Origin: Morinoia aosen | Taxonomy: Eukaryota > Arthropoda > Malacostraca > Amphipoda > Talitridae | Assembly (NCBI GenBank): GCA_030386875.1 | Contig: CM059570.1 | Location: forward strand, 33,905,422 to 33,969,421 | DNA: 64,000 nt | Direction of reading: 5' to 3' | In this document: in pieces, positions 13,011 through 23,489 of the stretch | How positions within the stretch are numbered: position 1 is the stretch's first letter | Layout of the letters: each line of letters begins with the position of its first letter | Made by a program: the position numbers and the translations under genes | Notes under the pieces: model-generated | What the model was told of the DNA's origin: nothing | What the model saw: only the letters and a program-made list of their open reading frames with translations | Databases searched by the model: none

Positions 13011-14302
13011 ATGGCCAAAAGGCGAAGAACAATTTGAAAATTGCATCATACAGCCTGTGTAAATTTTGGAATTGATACACTTTTTCGAAATTACGAACGA
13101 TATTCATAAATTTTTAAAACTATCAAACCAAATGGTTACGTCAACGCGTGAAACTGCTACTGATTACGTAAAACTCTCTTTCAACTCTCTAGAAATAAAT
13201 CAGTCGCCAAATTGTGAGGAGAAGTTGATTGTAAAAATCGTTAATATTGCGTATAGGTATTAAAGTGTTTATCATCGTGTGATAAGGTGGTATAAATTAT
13301 CTAAAACGTTAAATGCAATACCGAAAAACGGAAGAACTACAAAAAAAATCTGGTGAAGATAATTCCAAGAATACATCATAACGGATGAAACGGACTGCTG
13401 TGCAACTGGGTTATAAATTTCTTGTAAGTTCAGTGAAGAGAAAAGAATCATCATTTCAGGGCAAACAGTTTCTCGTAGATTATGAAGTATACAGTTCCCA
13501 GTCAAACTTTTTCGCGGGAGCATGCATGTTATTTGCCACCTAAGCGATGTAATTACTTGGACGGCGAAAAACATGCATGCAGGGGGCAAAAAAGTTAGAC
13601 TGGGTAGGATTGCATGCTCGGGTGGTAGTCAGCAAGCTTCTCATGTAAAAGAAAGCCATTTCAATAATATGATCAAAGCAGAAGTTTACGAGCAGTTTCT
13701 TCAGTAACATGTTGTGCCGTACTTATTTTAGTCGTTGTCAACACGCCATTTTCATGCAAGACAATACACCTTGTCATACGGCGAAGAAAGTTATGAACTT
13801 TCTTGAATAAAAATGGATTACTCTAATGCATTGGCCCCCTCATAATTCCGACCTGAACCCTATTGGAAATGTATGGAAAATCATTGAAGAGAAGCCTCTG
13901 CTCAGTGAAAAATCCTTAAAATCAAAATTATTCGTGGGATTTAATGAAAAAAGAGAGGAATTAAGGGGATACTAGCCGGGTTTTGCAAGAAACTGATAGT
14001 CGACGATAAAGTAAAATGATTATAGAAGTTGGGATGCTTGCTAGTACCAAAATAATTCTCAAAAGTTGTAATAAATAAATATTTTCAAACCGTTCATGAA
14101 CTTGAGGCAAAGAGCAATTCGTCAATTTTTTCCTAATTGTAATCTTGTATCAAAATTGTTGTAAGCCGTCTAACTATGTGTCCAGTATATACACAATGTT
14201 TTTACGTATAATTTTTGAAACTTTCCACACTATTCATTAATTAATGGATGAGAAATAAACTCTCAAGTGATGTTGTTGTTCCTCATATTTTGGTCGCCAC
14301 TG
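13011..14302 (+). mobile_element. Degenerate Tc1-family DNA transposon (pseudogene)
   Basis: Cut-and-paste transposase remnant. The clearest part, 13755-13911, reads FMQDNTPCHTAKKVMNFLE then WPPHNSDLNPIGNVWKIIEE, matching the second-aspartate and third-catalytic motifs of Tc1 transposases (usually QDN.P.H and SPDLNPIEN.W). The expected catalytic glutamate is glycine here. A C-terminal FCKKLI motif follows near 13980. In-frame stops and frameshifts interrupt the rest; ISGQTVSRRL-like N-terminal sequence appears near 13455-13485. The 3' terminus is clear: 14281-14302 is the reverse complement of a typical CAGTGGCGACCAAAATATGA Tc1 end, followed by TA at 14303. No matching 5' terminus was found, so the start at 13011 (ATG, MAKRRR) is a guess. 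It is non-autonomous and dead. Confidence 0.85.
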
Positions 14303-14304
14303 TA
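14280..14304 (-). repeat. Tc1 3' terminal inverted repeat plus TA target site
   Basis: Read on the minus strand the segment begins TA then CAGTGGCGACCAAAATATGA, the standard outer end of Tc1-family elements. It gives the right boundary of the element described at 13011-14302. Confidence 0.85.
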
Positions 14305-16960
14305 ACTCACGCTCGGATCCAGAGTTCTTTAAGGCGACACTCGACTTGGATCTTAAGTGCTCCTAATGCAGGATGAGATTGTCGGGATGGATTTCATTTA
14401 CTATTGCAACTACATAGTCCACCCCCTTTTATGTGAAATGAGAAAGAAGGCAAAATGAAATAGGCCATAAGAAATAAGAAAATTCAATCTCTCGAGAGTT
14501 GATGAGGCCGAATTTGTATCACAGATACGCTCATAACACACTTTCGGCTGGCTTCGGACAGGTAGACGGATGCGGTTCTTTTGTAGTAGATTAAATGCGG
14601 AAGACTATTGCCACAAGAAGGTGCTACTTGCCAGCGCAGGTCTGGTAGTATACTTAAGCCTTAGTGACAGCGCTTGGCCTCACGTCTTCCCGCTTAAGCA
14701 AGTGTCGACCTGGTATCCACATTGCTCGGTGTTCGATTACTAATTATGTAAGTACTCGTTGCGAATTATTTCTGAGGGAATCACATGCGTACAGCTGACA
14801 CGTGATAAAATCACGTGTAATGTTTGTTGGGAAAATTTCCGACAATAGTGGACGTGTCTAAGAAGCATAAATACAATTTATTTATTATAATATCACACTT
14901 GAGGTGGGATTTTAAGTTATAAAGAAAATAGTCAGCGTATTCTTAGACTCACTTCTCACATCTCGAGACAATGCGTCCTCAAAATACTACATAGTTGCAG
15001 CTAAATTAAGCCATTACGCAATGAAATATAGCTCCCTGACACTGCTTACAAGGATGTCAATATTACGGGTGATATATCCAGCGCACAAGTTGGAACAGTT
15101 CTCCTCAGGACAAGCAAGAGGTTAGAATTAGTTAGGGTTTTCTATCGTATGCTCTGGAGACAGGCTCTCCTAGGGAGAACCTCTGAGATAACCTTAGCTA
15201 TGGGTACGCCTTTGGGACTTGGAAGGATAGTTTGGGTTTTCTATTTCCTCTTTCCGTTTTCATATCTTTGTCGCCATCTTTTCACAGGCTTTTCTTCTTT
15301 TTTTTTCTTAGCATTCTGTATCTATGCTCATGCAGGGTCCCCTGTGTTCCCGGGAACACGTCTTGTGCATAGATTTTATCTTTTTCTCCTGCCAATTCTA
15401 TGTAAATGGTCCCTTCTCTTTGTTATCTAGAGATTGCCTTCTAATGAGGACAGTGGGTCTAACTAACTAATTTACATAAATATAAATTGTTGGCACAGCA
15501 GCTCTTGCTATGCTAGTGTTTCAAAATACAGTTCGTCAGACGAAGTAATAAAGAGTGCGAGAGTGGCGGTTCGCGTAGGTAGGTAGCTCTGCATGCAAAG
15601 CATTTGTTCGTTTTGAAAGAGTCCTATGTTAGGGAGGGGAAATTTATACAAAAAAGTCGGCAATCTGGTTTAATATTCCATATTATTCAGAATATCGGTC
15701 ATCAAAGCTCATTCGAAATCTCAATAATCGAGTACATTTCAATGCTTTTGTTCATCACAACCTGTTCTTCCTACGACATTATAGTTACCCTTTCCCACTC
15801 ATGCTCAATTATGAGACGATTTGCACTCAATTTCAAGTGCATTAACTTATACTGATTCAGATGTGTAAAAAAATAGAAAAGGTTGCTGTACCGTTAGAGA
15901 TAATCAAAGTTTCAGTTTGATAGGTAAATGAGCGACTCAAGAGATTCTATTTACATGCCAAGTATCTCAGACTGCCACGCATTAGCCTTCTAAGTACCTT
16001 CATTTACTTACAACTATTTCGGAACCATACACGAAAATCTCAATCGAATCCGGTAGTACAGAGTAGCAGTTAGTTAAAAGTGTTATAATACTTAATTAAT
16101 CGTGTGTTTTGAGCTTTGATCGTCCATGTTCAGTAGTTCTCAGTGAAATTTAAAATTAGTTGCTACTTTCAACTCCTTATTGAAGAATAATCTGCATGGA
16201 AGTGGAATGTCATTGTTCTGGAATCAATCGGAGTATACTTATCAATTCATGTGTTCCTGCGTTCTAGTTCTTGCTCTACTATGTTTGAAGGTTTGATCGG
16301 CTCGCCCAAAACAACGCTCTGAGAACAGCAGGATCTTAATTGAAGCTCTCGAAAGCGCCTTCGTTAACTGAAGCCCAAGTCTGTTATAAAATGTCCTACG
16401 AATCCTGATGGTCAGACATCCTTATGTAGAGGGTTGGAAGGTTTCCAGTAACCGTTTCTAATTTAGGATTTAAATATACATTATTGTCAAGATATTTTAA
16501 AAGCCAATTTTAAAAATTTCATGCTTCAACTTTATTGGAAATAAACTGTTTTTCTTTCTTTCTTTTTTCAAGCGAAACATGTGTTTTGAAATGAACTACT
16601 GGTTAGTATTAAAACCCGAACAGAAAATCATTATGAGTTATTCAGTTACTGTAAAAAGTGTACATGCCAAAGAAGGTCGCAAATTAAAAAAAATATCCTA
16701 TCTGGCGTAGAACATTGACAAAATTGGATTTGAAAAAGTTGTCAGCATCGTAGCAAGGTTTGCATAGTATCTGTGTTATGTATGTCTGATTCCACGCATT
16801 TTGTAAAGAGTGAAGCCATCGCATCCAGGAGTGAAAAAAGTGCCCCTGATTCTCAGTGTCGTCAAAATTGCGTGTTTTTTGTGAGCTTGCGAGGGAAGAT
16901 AATGATGAGGGGAGCCACGGAGGTGACGAGGCAGAGAAAGTGAAGAAAACTAGCGATAAA
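14305..16960. other. Spacer, no supported gene
   Basis: An ATG frame at 15149-15430 encodes a hydrophobic, aromatic-rich 93-residue peptide that I do not recognise. The phrase TTTGGGTTTTCTAT/TTAGGGTTTTCTAT occurs twice in it (about 15133 and 15230). A short TTTC-rich run lies at 16551-16567. Nothing else stands out. Confidence 0.5.
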
Positions 16961-16969
16961 CACGGAGCA

Positions 16970-17825
16970 GACGAGTGAGAGAGAGAGAGACAGAACAGAC
17001 GAGTGAGAGAGAGACGGGGCAGACGAGTGAGAGAGAGAGAGACGGAACAGACGAGTGTGAGAGAGAAGGAGCAGTCCAGAGAGAGACGGAGCAGACGAGT
17101 GAGAGAGAGAGAGAGAGACGGGGCAGACGAGTGAGAGAGAGAGAGACGGAACAGACGAGTGAGAGAGAGAAGGAGCAGTCCAGAGAGAGACGGAGCAGAC
17201 GAGTGAGAGAGAGAGAGAGAGGGAGCAGATGAGTGAGAGAGAGAGAGACGGAACAGACGAGTGAGAGAGAGACGAAGCAGTCCAGAGAGAGACGGAGCAG
17301 ACGAGTGAGAGAGAGAGAGAGACGGGGCAGACGAGTGAGAGAGAGAGAGACGGAACAGACGAGTGAGAGAGAGACGAAGCAGTCCAGAGAGAGACGGAGC
17401 AGACGAGTGAGAGAGAGAGAGAGAGGGAGCAGATGAGTGAGAGAGAGAGAGACGGAACAGACGAGTGAGAGAGAGACGAAGCAGTCCAGAGAGAGACGGA
17501 GCAGACGAGTGAGAGAGAGAGAGAGACGGGGCAGACGAGTGAGAGAGAGAGAGACGGAACAGACGAGTGAGAGAGAGAAGGAGCAGTCCAGAGAGAGACG
17601 GAGCAGACGAGTGAGAGAGAGAGAGAGACGGGGCAGACGAGTGAGAGAGAGAGAGACGGAACAGACGAGTGAGAGAGAGAAGGAGCAGACGAGTGAGAGA
17701 GAGACGAAGCAGTCCAGAGAGAGACGGAGCAGACGAGTGAGAGAGAGAGAGAGAGGGAGCAGATGAGTGAGAGAGAGACGGAGCAGTCCAGAGAGAGGGA
17801 GCAGACGAGAGAGAGGGAGCAGGCG
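16970..17825. repeat. GA-rich satellite with 204-bp higher-order unit
   Basis: About 850 bases are built from short modules such as GACGGAGCAGACGAGTGA joined by GAGAGA runs, with a second module CAGTCCAGAGAGA. The marker GGGAGCAGATGAGTGAG appears at 17221, 17425 and 17755, spacings of 204 and 330 bases, so modules are duplicated as blocks. The plus strand is overwhelmingly purine. Open frames run through on both strands, including a 392-codon serine/leucine frame on the minus strand; this follows from the lack of stops in the unit and not from a gene. GAGAG words are the known binding motif of insect GAGA factor; binding here is inference. Confidence 0.95.
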
Positions 17826-17950
17826 ACAGCGGAGGCGCAGCAGGCAGGACGATCGGAACCATTCCCTTTAATTAGCAGCGGGGCAGGCAGCCTCGGCCGC
17901 TACAGGCGGTGCTGCGGCCTTCTGCTCCGAGCTCTGCTGCAGGCTGCTCT
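17826..17950. promoter_or_regulatory. GC-rich block beside GA satellite
   Basis: The bases directly after the GA satellite are rich in G and C (GGCAGCCTCGGCCGCTACAG and flanks), with several GCAGC words. A GA-rich tract next to a CpG-containing block is a promoter-like layout in arthropods, but no TATA box, initiator or coding start is convincing. Confidence 0.2.
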
Positions 17951-17960
17951 CTGCATAGTC

Positions 17961-18048
17961 ACTGTAACATAGTTACAGTTCCTCATAGTCACACAGTTCC
18001 ATAGTCGCAGTTCCGCATAGTCACACAGTACCATAGTCACAGTTTTGC
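17961..18048. repeat. Short tandem repeat, about 33-bp unit
   Basis: CATAGTCACACAGT and CATAGTCGCAGTTCC-type phrases alternate for about 2.5 copies with a spacing close to 33 bases. The half-unit similarity suggests growth from an older unit of about 16-17 bases. Confidence 0.85.
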
Positions 18049-18150
18049 TAGGACACGTTGTGATGTTTCAATTATGATTTTAAATGTGTTGTCGTAACTG
18101 TAAATGTATGTATCATAATTTTCGGGTAAAGTTTTTCGTTTTTCCAAACT

Positions 18151-18279
18151 CATATAATTCGATGTAGAGAAATGAGGTTCGAAAGATGAGTTGTTTAAGT
18201 TTGGTCGTATAAACATATACCAAATTGTAACAACGTATCTGTGTACGTCGAACCTCATTTCTCTACATCGAATTATATG
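18151..18279. repeat. Perfect 32-bp inverted repeat, 65-base loop
   Basis: Bases 18151-18182 are the exact reverse complement of 18248-18279 (core GATGTAGAGAAATGAGGTTC). A transcript would fold into a 32-bp hairpin. No terminal TA or target-site duplication was recognised outside the arms, so it does not look like a standard miniature transposon. Two CGAACCC words follow within 30 bases. Confidence 0.95.
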
Positions 18280-18559
18280 TATCGAACCCAATACATGTAA
18301 TCGAACCCGTGTTATAAGTGCAACTTTTGTTATTATTACTATTCCAATCACAATGTTTCGGTTTGGTTTTTTCAACACAGCCATTCCTACAATGTCCCAG
18401 TGCCTCGCCTCTCATTGGCTGTACAAGATGCGGTGGAGCGCTAGCTGCTCGCTGGTGCTCCGATGGGCCGATTTATAGTCTGCGATTTTGTTTCAGGCCT
18501 CAGCGGTACACTGAATACCTCACTCATATAAAATTCCCTCATGTGAATTGTTAGGCCCA

Positions 18560-20609
18560 CCTTGGCGAGCGTGGATTCTAAAGGAACGGTTGGTAACCGT
18601 TCTAAAGGAAAGGTTACCAAGGAAGGGTAAGTCTTAGTTTCATCTTTGAAGTCGATCTTGTGTTTCAGTATAATTCAGAAACATGGATATTCTTCACTTT
18701 ACGTGACGCATGGTATAAAAAATAGCTTGGATGCTCTATTTGTACTAACAAACAATGACTACTCAAAAATGTGAGAGAAAAGTTACAGAGTTGAAATTCA
18801 TTTCATAAGTCTAAAGCTGAATTTTACTCTAGTTTGAAATTGTTAGGAAATTCGCAATCTTGACAAAAATAAGAAAGCAAAAATTTCAGTGTGGGTGGTC
18901 ATTTTCTTAAAAGCGGACGTTTCGGGATCGTACACATCAACAACGCAAGGAAAAAATTTCAAGCTCTTAGGCAAAATAAAAATAGAAACCTCGTAAAACG
19001 CGAAAACTCGAAAGGAAAATCAAAACGAGAAGATCAAAAACGTCAAATACGCCCTAACCAAGAGTATTGCCCTGAATGCACACTTCCCTGCATCGTAAAT
19101 TTCTAAGAGATGAAGTCTTAGAACGGTCTTTCGTTTCTGAGGCACTACGAGTTCAATGACATTTAAAGTCCTCAAGATCCTAAGCCTATAAATCATCAAC
19201 GTGTCTACTTGTGCCGCAACTACCCGCTCAGTGTCGTTTAAAATTGAAGCTCTAACGACTTGAAGGTGTTTGAGCTCGTGCGTATTTCGATGAATTATTT
19301 TTAATAATCGGTTGTTTCGAATTGTGTTGACGCCAGTTATAGGCTTGTAAACAGGCTATATGTTGTTGTCTTCTCAATGGTAAAATTAATAGTTGTCTTC
19401 GCAGTAGGTATGCGATGGATCTAATTAATGAGCAAATATACGGGAGTAACATATTCTTCTTAATTACCTCAAGTAATTTTATCAAATAAAACTATTATTT
19501 TGAAGACATAGAGAAATTAAAGTTTATAGAATATTAGCTCTACTGATTTAGGGTTAGAATTTCAAATCTCAACGTTGATGAACTGGTTAGAAACGGCTAC
19601 AATATCGGGCTTATCGGCGATGTACAATCAGCTGGACAATCTCCTAATCATATCATGCGACTGTATCTTTCTAGAGTCATTCAGAGATTGATCTAAAATT
19701 TCAATTGTTTCGAAATTACTTAAGCATTATTTTTACATGATTATCAAGGTATAAAAATTATAAACCGACGGATAAGGTAACAGTCGACCCTCACTTAACT
19801 TTTTCTATTTTGTTCTGATGACTTGACGCATACAAGGTCGTAAGTTGAGACTGTAAGTGGTTGGTGACTTGCAAAATGAGGGATGAAATGTTTTTTACAC
19901 CCATTGAAAGTAGCCTTAAAATGAGAAGAGCATGTTGCTGGCAAACTAAAGACAATTTAAAGTTTCTCTTTCAAGGTTTAGCTGAAGGTTACATACGGGG
20001 GTAATACCTGGAAGAGTCTAAAAATGAGATTTACTATGTATTTTTGAAGCAGTTCTAAAATAGCTAAGGAGTATCAAACTCCTGCATGGGTTTTGTTACT
20101 GGTAGCATACAGATCTATTAGTATAGCATCGATGGACGACGACAAAATTTATAACAACAAAATTCATACAACGCCTCCTTGAATTGCTACAAGGGAAGCA
20201 AAAGAATGTCTTCCAATTGAAAGAGAAAATCAGCTTTAAAATCACGCACTGTAGCTGATTAAAAAAATTATTGAACAAAATCTACAGTATACACTCAAAT
20301 CATAAATCTTTAAATCGCTTGTTTTTGTTCTTTCCTTCTTTCCTCTGGCTGAGTAAAATGCATACTTTAGCCATTTTCCACTCTCTCACACGTGCCTTAT
20401 GTTGTGCAGGGTCGCACAACCTTAGACTCGAATATGTTTGTTATACGTAACTAAACGACTTCGAGCGATAGCCATAACCTTTGTTTCCCTTAATTTTAGG
20501 TTGTTTATTACGCAAAGTTTACAGCATCCAGCGCTACACCCTTCTCTTAAACGTATTTTTCTCCTGCACGGTGTTGTGATGCACGACATCACCGCTTCAT
20601 CTTTTCCAT
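18560..20609. other. Spacer, no supported gene
   Basis: A small inverted repeat with AACGGTT/AACCGTT lies near 18586-18602 and its flank is partly duplicated (AAAGG...GGTTACCAAGG). Frames at 18891-19106 (lysine/arginine-rich) and 19252-19485 are short and unrecognised. Confidence 0.5.
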
Positions 20610-20900
20610 GACGAGGAACCGTGTGGTGCCATGTCCATTATCTCTCTTCCTCGCGAGGGCTTCGGCCCCAGTTTTGAGCGTTTAGCTGCAGTTTAGGCTC
20701 GCTTCATCAGGACGGGATCAAGCAATATGGTTTAAGGGGCGGTTTGCCCACCCTGATGAGGCCGGCCATTATCGGCGCCGTATCGACGGTGCTGCCTTAA
20801 TTGAAACGCCGTCACCGGAGCTCGGCTCGGCCCAGGGCTCCGGCAGATCAGGTTACGCGTCGCTCAAAATGGTGATAGCAGCCAGGAGTTGTGAGCTGCG
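20610..20900. promoter_or_regulatory. GC/CpG-rich block, candidate conserved or promoter element
   Basis: About 290 bases are far richer in G, C and CpG than the flanks, with words such as GGCCGGCCATTATCGGCGCC and GTCACCGGAGCTCGG. No long frame runs through it on either strand, so a coding exon is not the obvious explanation. It could be a promoter, a noncoding exon or a conserved regulatory element. Boundaries are approximate. Confidence 0.3.
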
Positions 20901-20944
20901 TTCAAAGGAAAGGTCCTTGTGTTTATTATGGAAAATATTGTAAG

Positions 20945-21065
20945 AAACCGTCACCAAATCAGAAATGGGAAATTTCACTCGAGAGCTGCCGGACGGTCAC
21001 CAAATTAGAAATTGGAAACTTTCGCCATGTACGAAATTAGAAATTTCACTAGAGAGCTGCCTGGT
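20945..21065. repeat. Degenerate local duplication
   Basis: GTCACCAAAT(C/T)AGAAAT recurs at about 20950 and 20997, and AGAAATTTCACTAGAGAGCTGCC near 21030 repeats the end of the first copy. Two to three diverged copies are nested in about 120 bases. Confidence 0.75.
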
Positions 21066-21366
21066 GTTGTGAGGAGTCGCAAGGTTCTTCCTTTTGTCTA
21101 CTATGAACAGAGAAGGGAACTGACATCGAATGGAGAATTGATAATCACTGCCGATATACCTCAAGTTTAGATTACAGGAATCCTGAATTTGCTACCATTT
21201 AATGCAGCACGAAACGAGTAACCAAAGTCAAAGTAAATTGCACAGGATAACGCAACTTTTTTTGGGTACGGAAGTTCCTTGTCCTTATTTTATTACCAAT
21301 GCCGTTCTGTAACCACTGGATCAATATAATAATTTAGCCAGTTCGAAGGATGTCTGTTACGAGGGC

Positions 21367-21645
21367 CCCATTATACATTTTGTATAATAAAGACTTTTGA
21401 AAAAAAACCATTACACTTAAAAGATGCACATTATACGCATCAATAAATTAACACATCATGAAAAATACTCATTACAAGAAAAATATGCCCATTATACACA
21501 TCAATATATAAACACACTATAAAAAATGCTCATTACCTCAAAAATATGGACGTTTAATACGCTATAAAATACTTATTATAAAATATTCTCATTAGACTTA
21601 AAATATGCTCATTACACTCATTATGAAAAATTCCATTTAGTCGCA
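21367..21645. repeat. AT-rich degenerate tandem repeat, about 61-bp unit
   Basis: CATTATAC at 21429 and 21490 starts two well-matched 61-base units that share CATCAATA, ACACA, AAAAA and CTCATTAC segments. Weaker copies extend on both sides. There is no coding content. Confidence 0.8.
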
Positions 21646-22049
21646 GGTGACACAAATATTCTATGAGTGAGAAGAACCTGCTTTCAACACTATATCAGAA
21701 TTACTAATAAAGCGTTTCAGTGGATAAGAGCCTGTGGAGTTTGGTTAGGCAATTTCGATTTTTCTATTATCCAACAAATGAAACGAAATCATGACGTGCA
21801 TAATTTTAAATGCATGAACTCGTATGGCTCTGGTTGCAAAAAAATTTCAATCGGAAGTGAAGAACTTTTCACAAGTTCAGAATAAAATTAATAAATGAAT
21901 AAAGGTTATTCTTAGTAAGGAGAACTACAAACACCGAATACGTGCATTAATTTTGTTCTTAGTGCTATTGATGAGGGATTTTAAGCGATGATAATTTGCG
22001 CTCTGCTGCCTTCACAACTAAAATTATACGTTTTTCACCCATTAGTTCT

Positions 22050-22559
22050 TTAGATAAATACTATTTTACTTTCAACATTTAAAAACACGTACAGAAAACA
22101 CAAGTCCGGAACAGTTACGGCAAAAATTAGGCGTTTGACACAGAGGCTCGTCAGTTTGAAAACTTCTACCCTGCTTCTACCGTCCGATCTTGACGTAGCC
22201 GCTGAAAATGGGCCGTACCGCACACGGATATTGCAAGTTCTAGTTTTATGGCTGGTCGTTTTGAAGCTTTCTGTTATTTTTTGAGTGAGGAAAGGCCTGG
22301 CAGGCGTAGAGCGACCACACAGGCAGGTATCGACCGGCCACACAAAGGCGGTGCTTGCTCGAGGGTGCCTTTGGGTCCTGTCTAACAAAGACACCTTAAC
22401 TTGCTGCTGACGAACGCTGAAAACTTGGATAATTAGCGTTTCATTGAAAAATTTATGTAAATTTGACCGTAAATTGATACGCCTGCCGTAGAACTGTGGC
22501 GGAGAAGAACTAGTAAGGAGGTTCTTGAACTTTCTTATTGAATGCCGACTATATTTCAC
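22050..22559 (-). CDS. Longest non-repeat open frame, hypothetical
   Basis: A 169-codon frame on the minus strand starts at GTG, not ATG; the codon two before is a stop, so no in-frame ATG extends it. At this base composition a run this long is somewhat rarer than chance predicts. The middle third is locally GC-richer, which lowers stop density and weakens the argument. The peptide is basic and serine-rich, with a DTCLCGRSTPARP segment and a hydrophobic C-terminus; no domain is recognised. It could be part of an exon, an old transposon fragment or chance. Confidence 0.2.
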   Translation of the reverse strand: MKYSRHSIRKFKNLLTSSSPPQFYGRRINLRSNLHKFFNETLIIQVFSVRQQQVKVSLLDRTQRHPRASTAFVWPVDTCLCGRSTPARPFLTQKITESFKTTSHKTRTCNIRVRYGPFSAATSRSDGRSRVEVFKLTSLCVKRLIFAVTVPDLCFLYVFLNVESKIVFI

Positions 22560-23135
22560 AAATTAATTGCGAATACAGAAATAGAGAGGCAGACGGAAGA
22601 GAGTTTTACAATTACAATTAGGTACAATATTTACTAATAGCTTGAAAATAGAAACAGTAATCAATGCTAAAAATGACGCCAGCAGTTTTAAAATGTTAGT
22701 TCCTTTAATTTTTATGAAGATATCAATACGAAAGTGTTATGATTGCATCGTCTATAGGAAAATTGATAATATAAACTTAGAATCTTAGCCTCTCCCCCAC
22801 GCAGCCAACGTCAAGCCAGATCTAAACTAAGGCAAGCATTGGGAAAGGCTTCTAGGAGTGAGAAGTCCCCAAGGAAGACGGACGAACAAACGAAGATATC
22901 ATTCATGGTGTGTTAACTTCCACTTTAAAGCTTAGAGAAAAGGATTCAGAATACCTTGTGCATTAGAAATTTTGTTTCTCATGCACAATTTTTGACTTCT
23001 GATGGTTTCATTGGCCTGGATCAGTTGAAACCTAATTATGGAGTCAGCTTCCTAGATACCCAAAGATTAAATTTGCCCGCTGTGAAATGAAAACTGAAAA
23101 TTTCTATTTAAATTTTATTTTCCTAATTAAAGTAG

Positions 23136-23489
23136 TCATGAAATGTTTCTAAGGATACATGGCCCAATCACAGATGCATACACTTTTTGTTCAATAAAAT
23201 AAAAGAAAGATATTAAAACATGGATACTTAAAACCGTAGAGTTATCGCTGTTTGTGTTCAGAGAAAGCGTCGCTAGTGAGCGCAAGCAACCCTCAAGTTG
23301 ATATTTGAAAGACAATCGCCACCGGTCAAGGTTAAAAAATGGTAAAAATGCGTTATCCGTTGGGAAATAATGCATTTTATTAATTTTCATTAGACCATGG
23401 CAATTTTTTACGTACATATTTTTTAGAAATTTATTCAAGCTAAACTTTAATTTGCAACTTACATTTTCCGATGCAAATTTCTGAATCAT
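23136..23489 (-). CDS. ATG-started 117-codon frame, hypothetical
   Basis: This is one of the few frames above 100 codons that begins with a true ATG and lies in strongly AT-rich sequence, where stops are frequent. The peptide has a lysine-rich first third and a hydrophobic segment with LISFFYFI near the end. I recognise no family and see no flanking promoter or splice evidence. Chance remains the leading explanation. Confidence 0.15.
   Translation of the reverse strand: MIQKFASENVSCKLKFSLNKFLKNMYVKNCHGLMKINKMHYFPTDNAFLPFFNLDRWRLSFKYQLEGCLRSLATLSLNTNSDNSTVLSIHVLISFFYFIEQKVYASVIGPCILRNIS

Noticed and set aside
13272..13589. 105-codon minus-strand frame
   Set aside because: It lies antisense within the Tc1 remnant and is best explained as a shadow.
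16684..17862. 392-codon minus-strand frame of serine/leucine/arginine repeats
   Set aside because: It runs through the GA satellite, whose unit lacks stops on several frames. It has no family similarity and ends in ordinary spacer.
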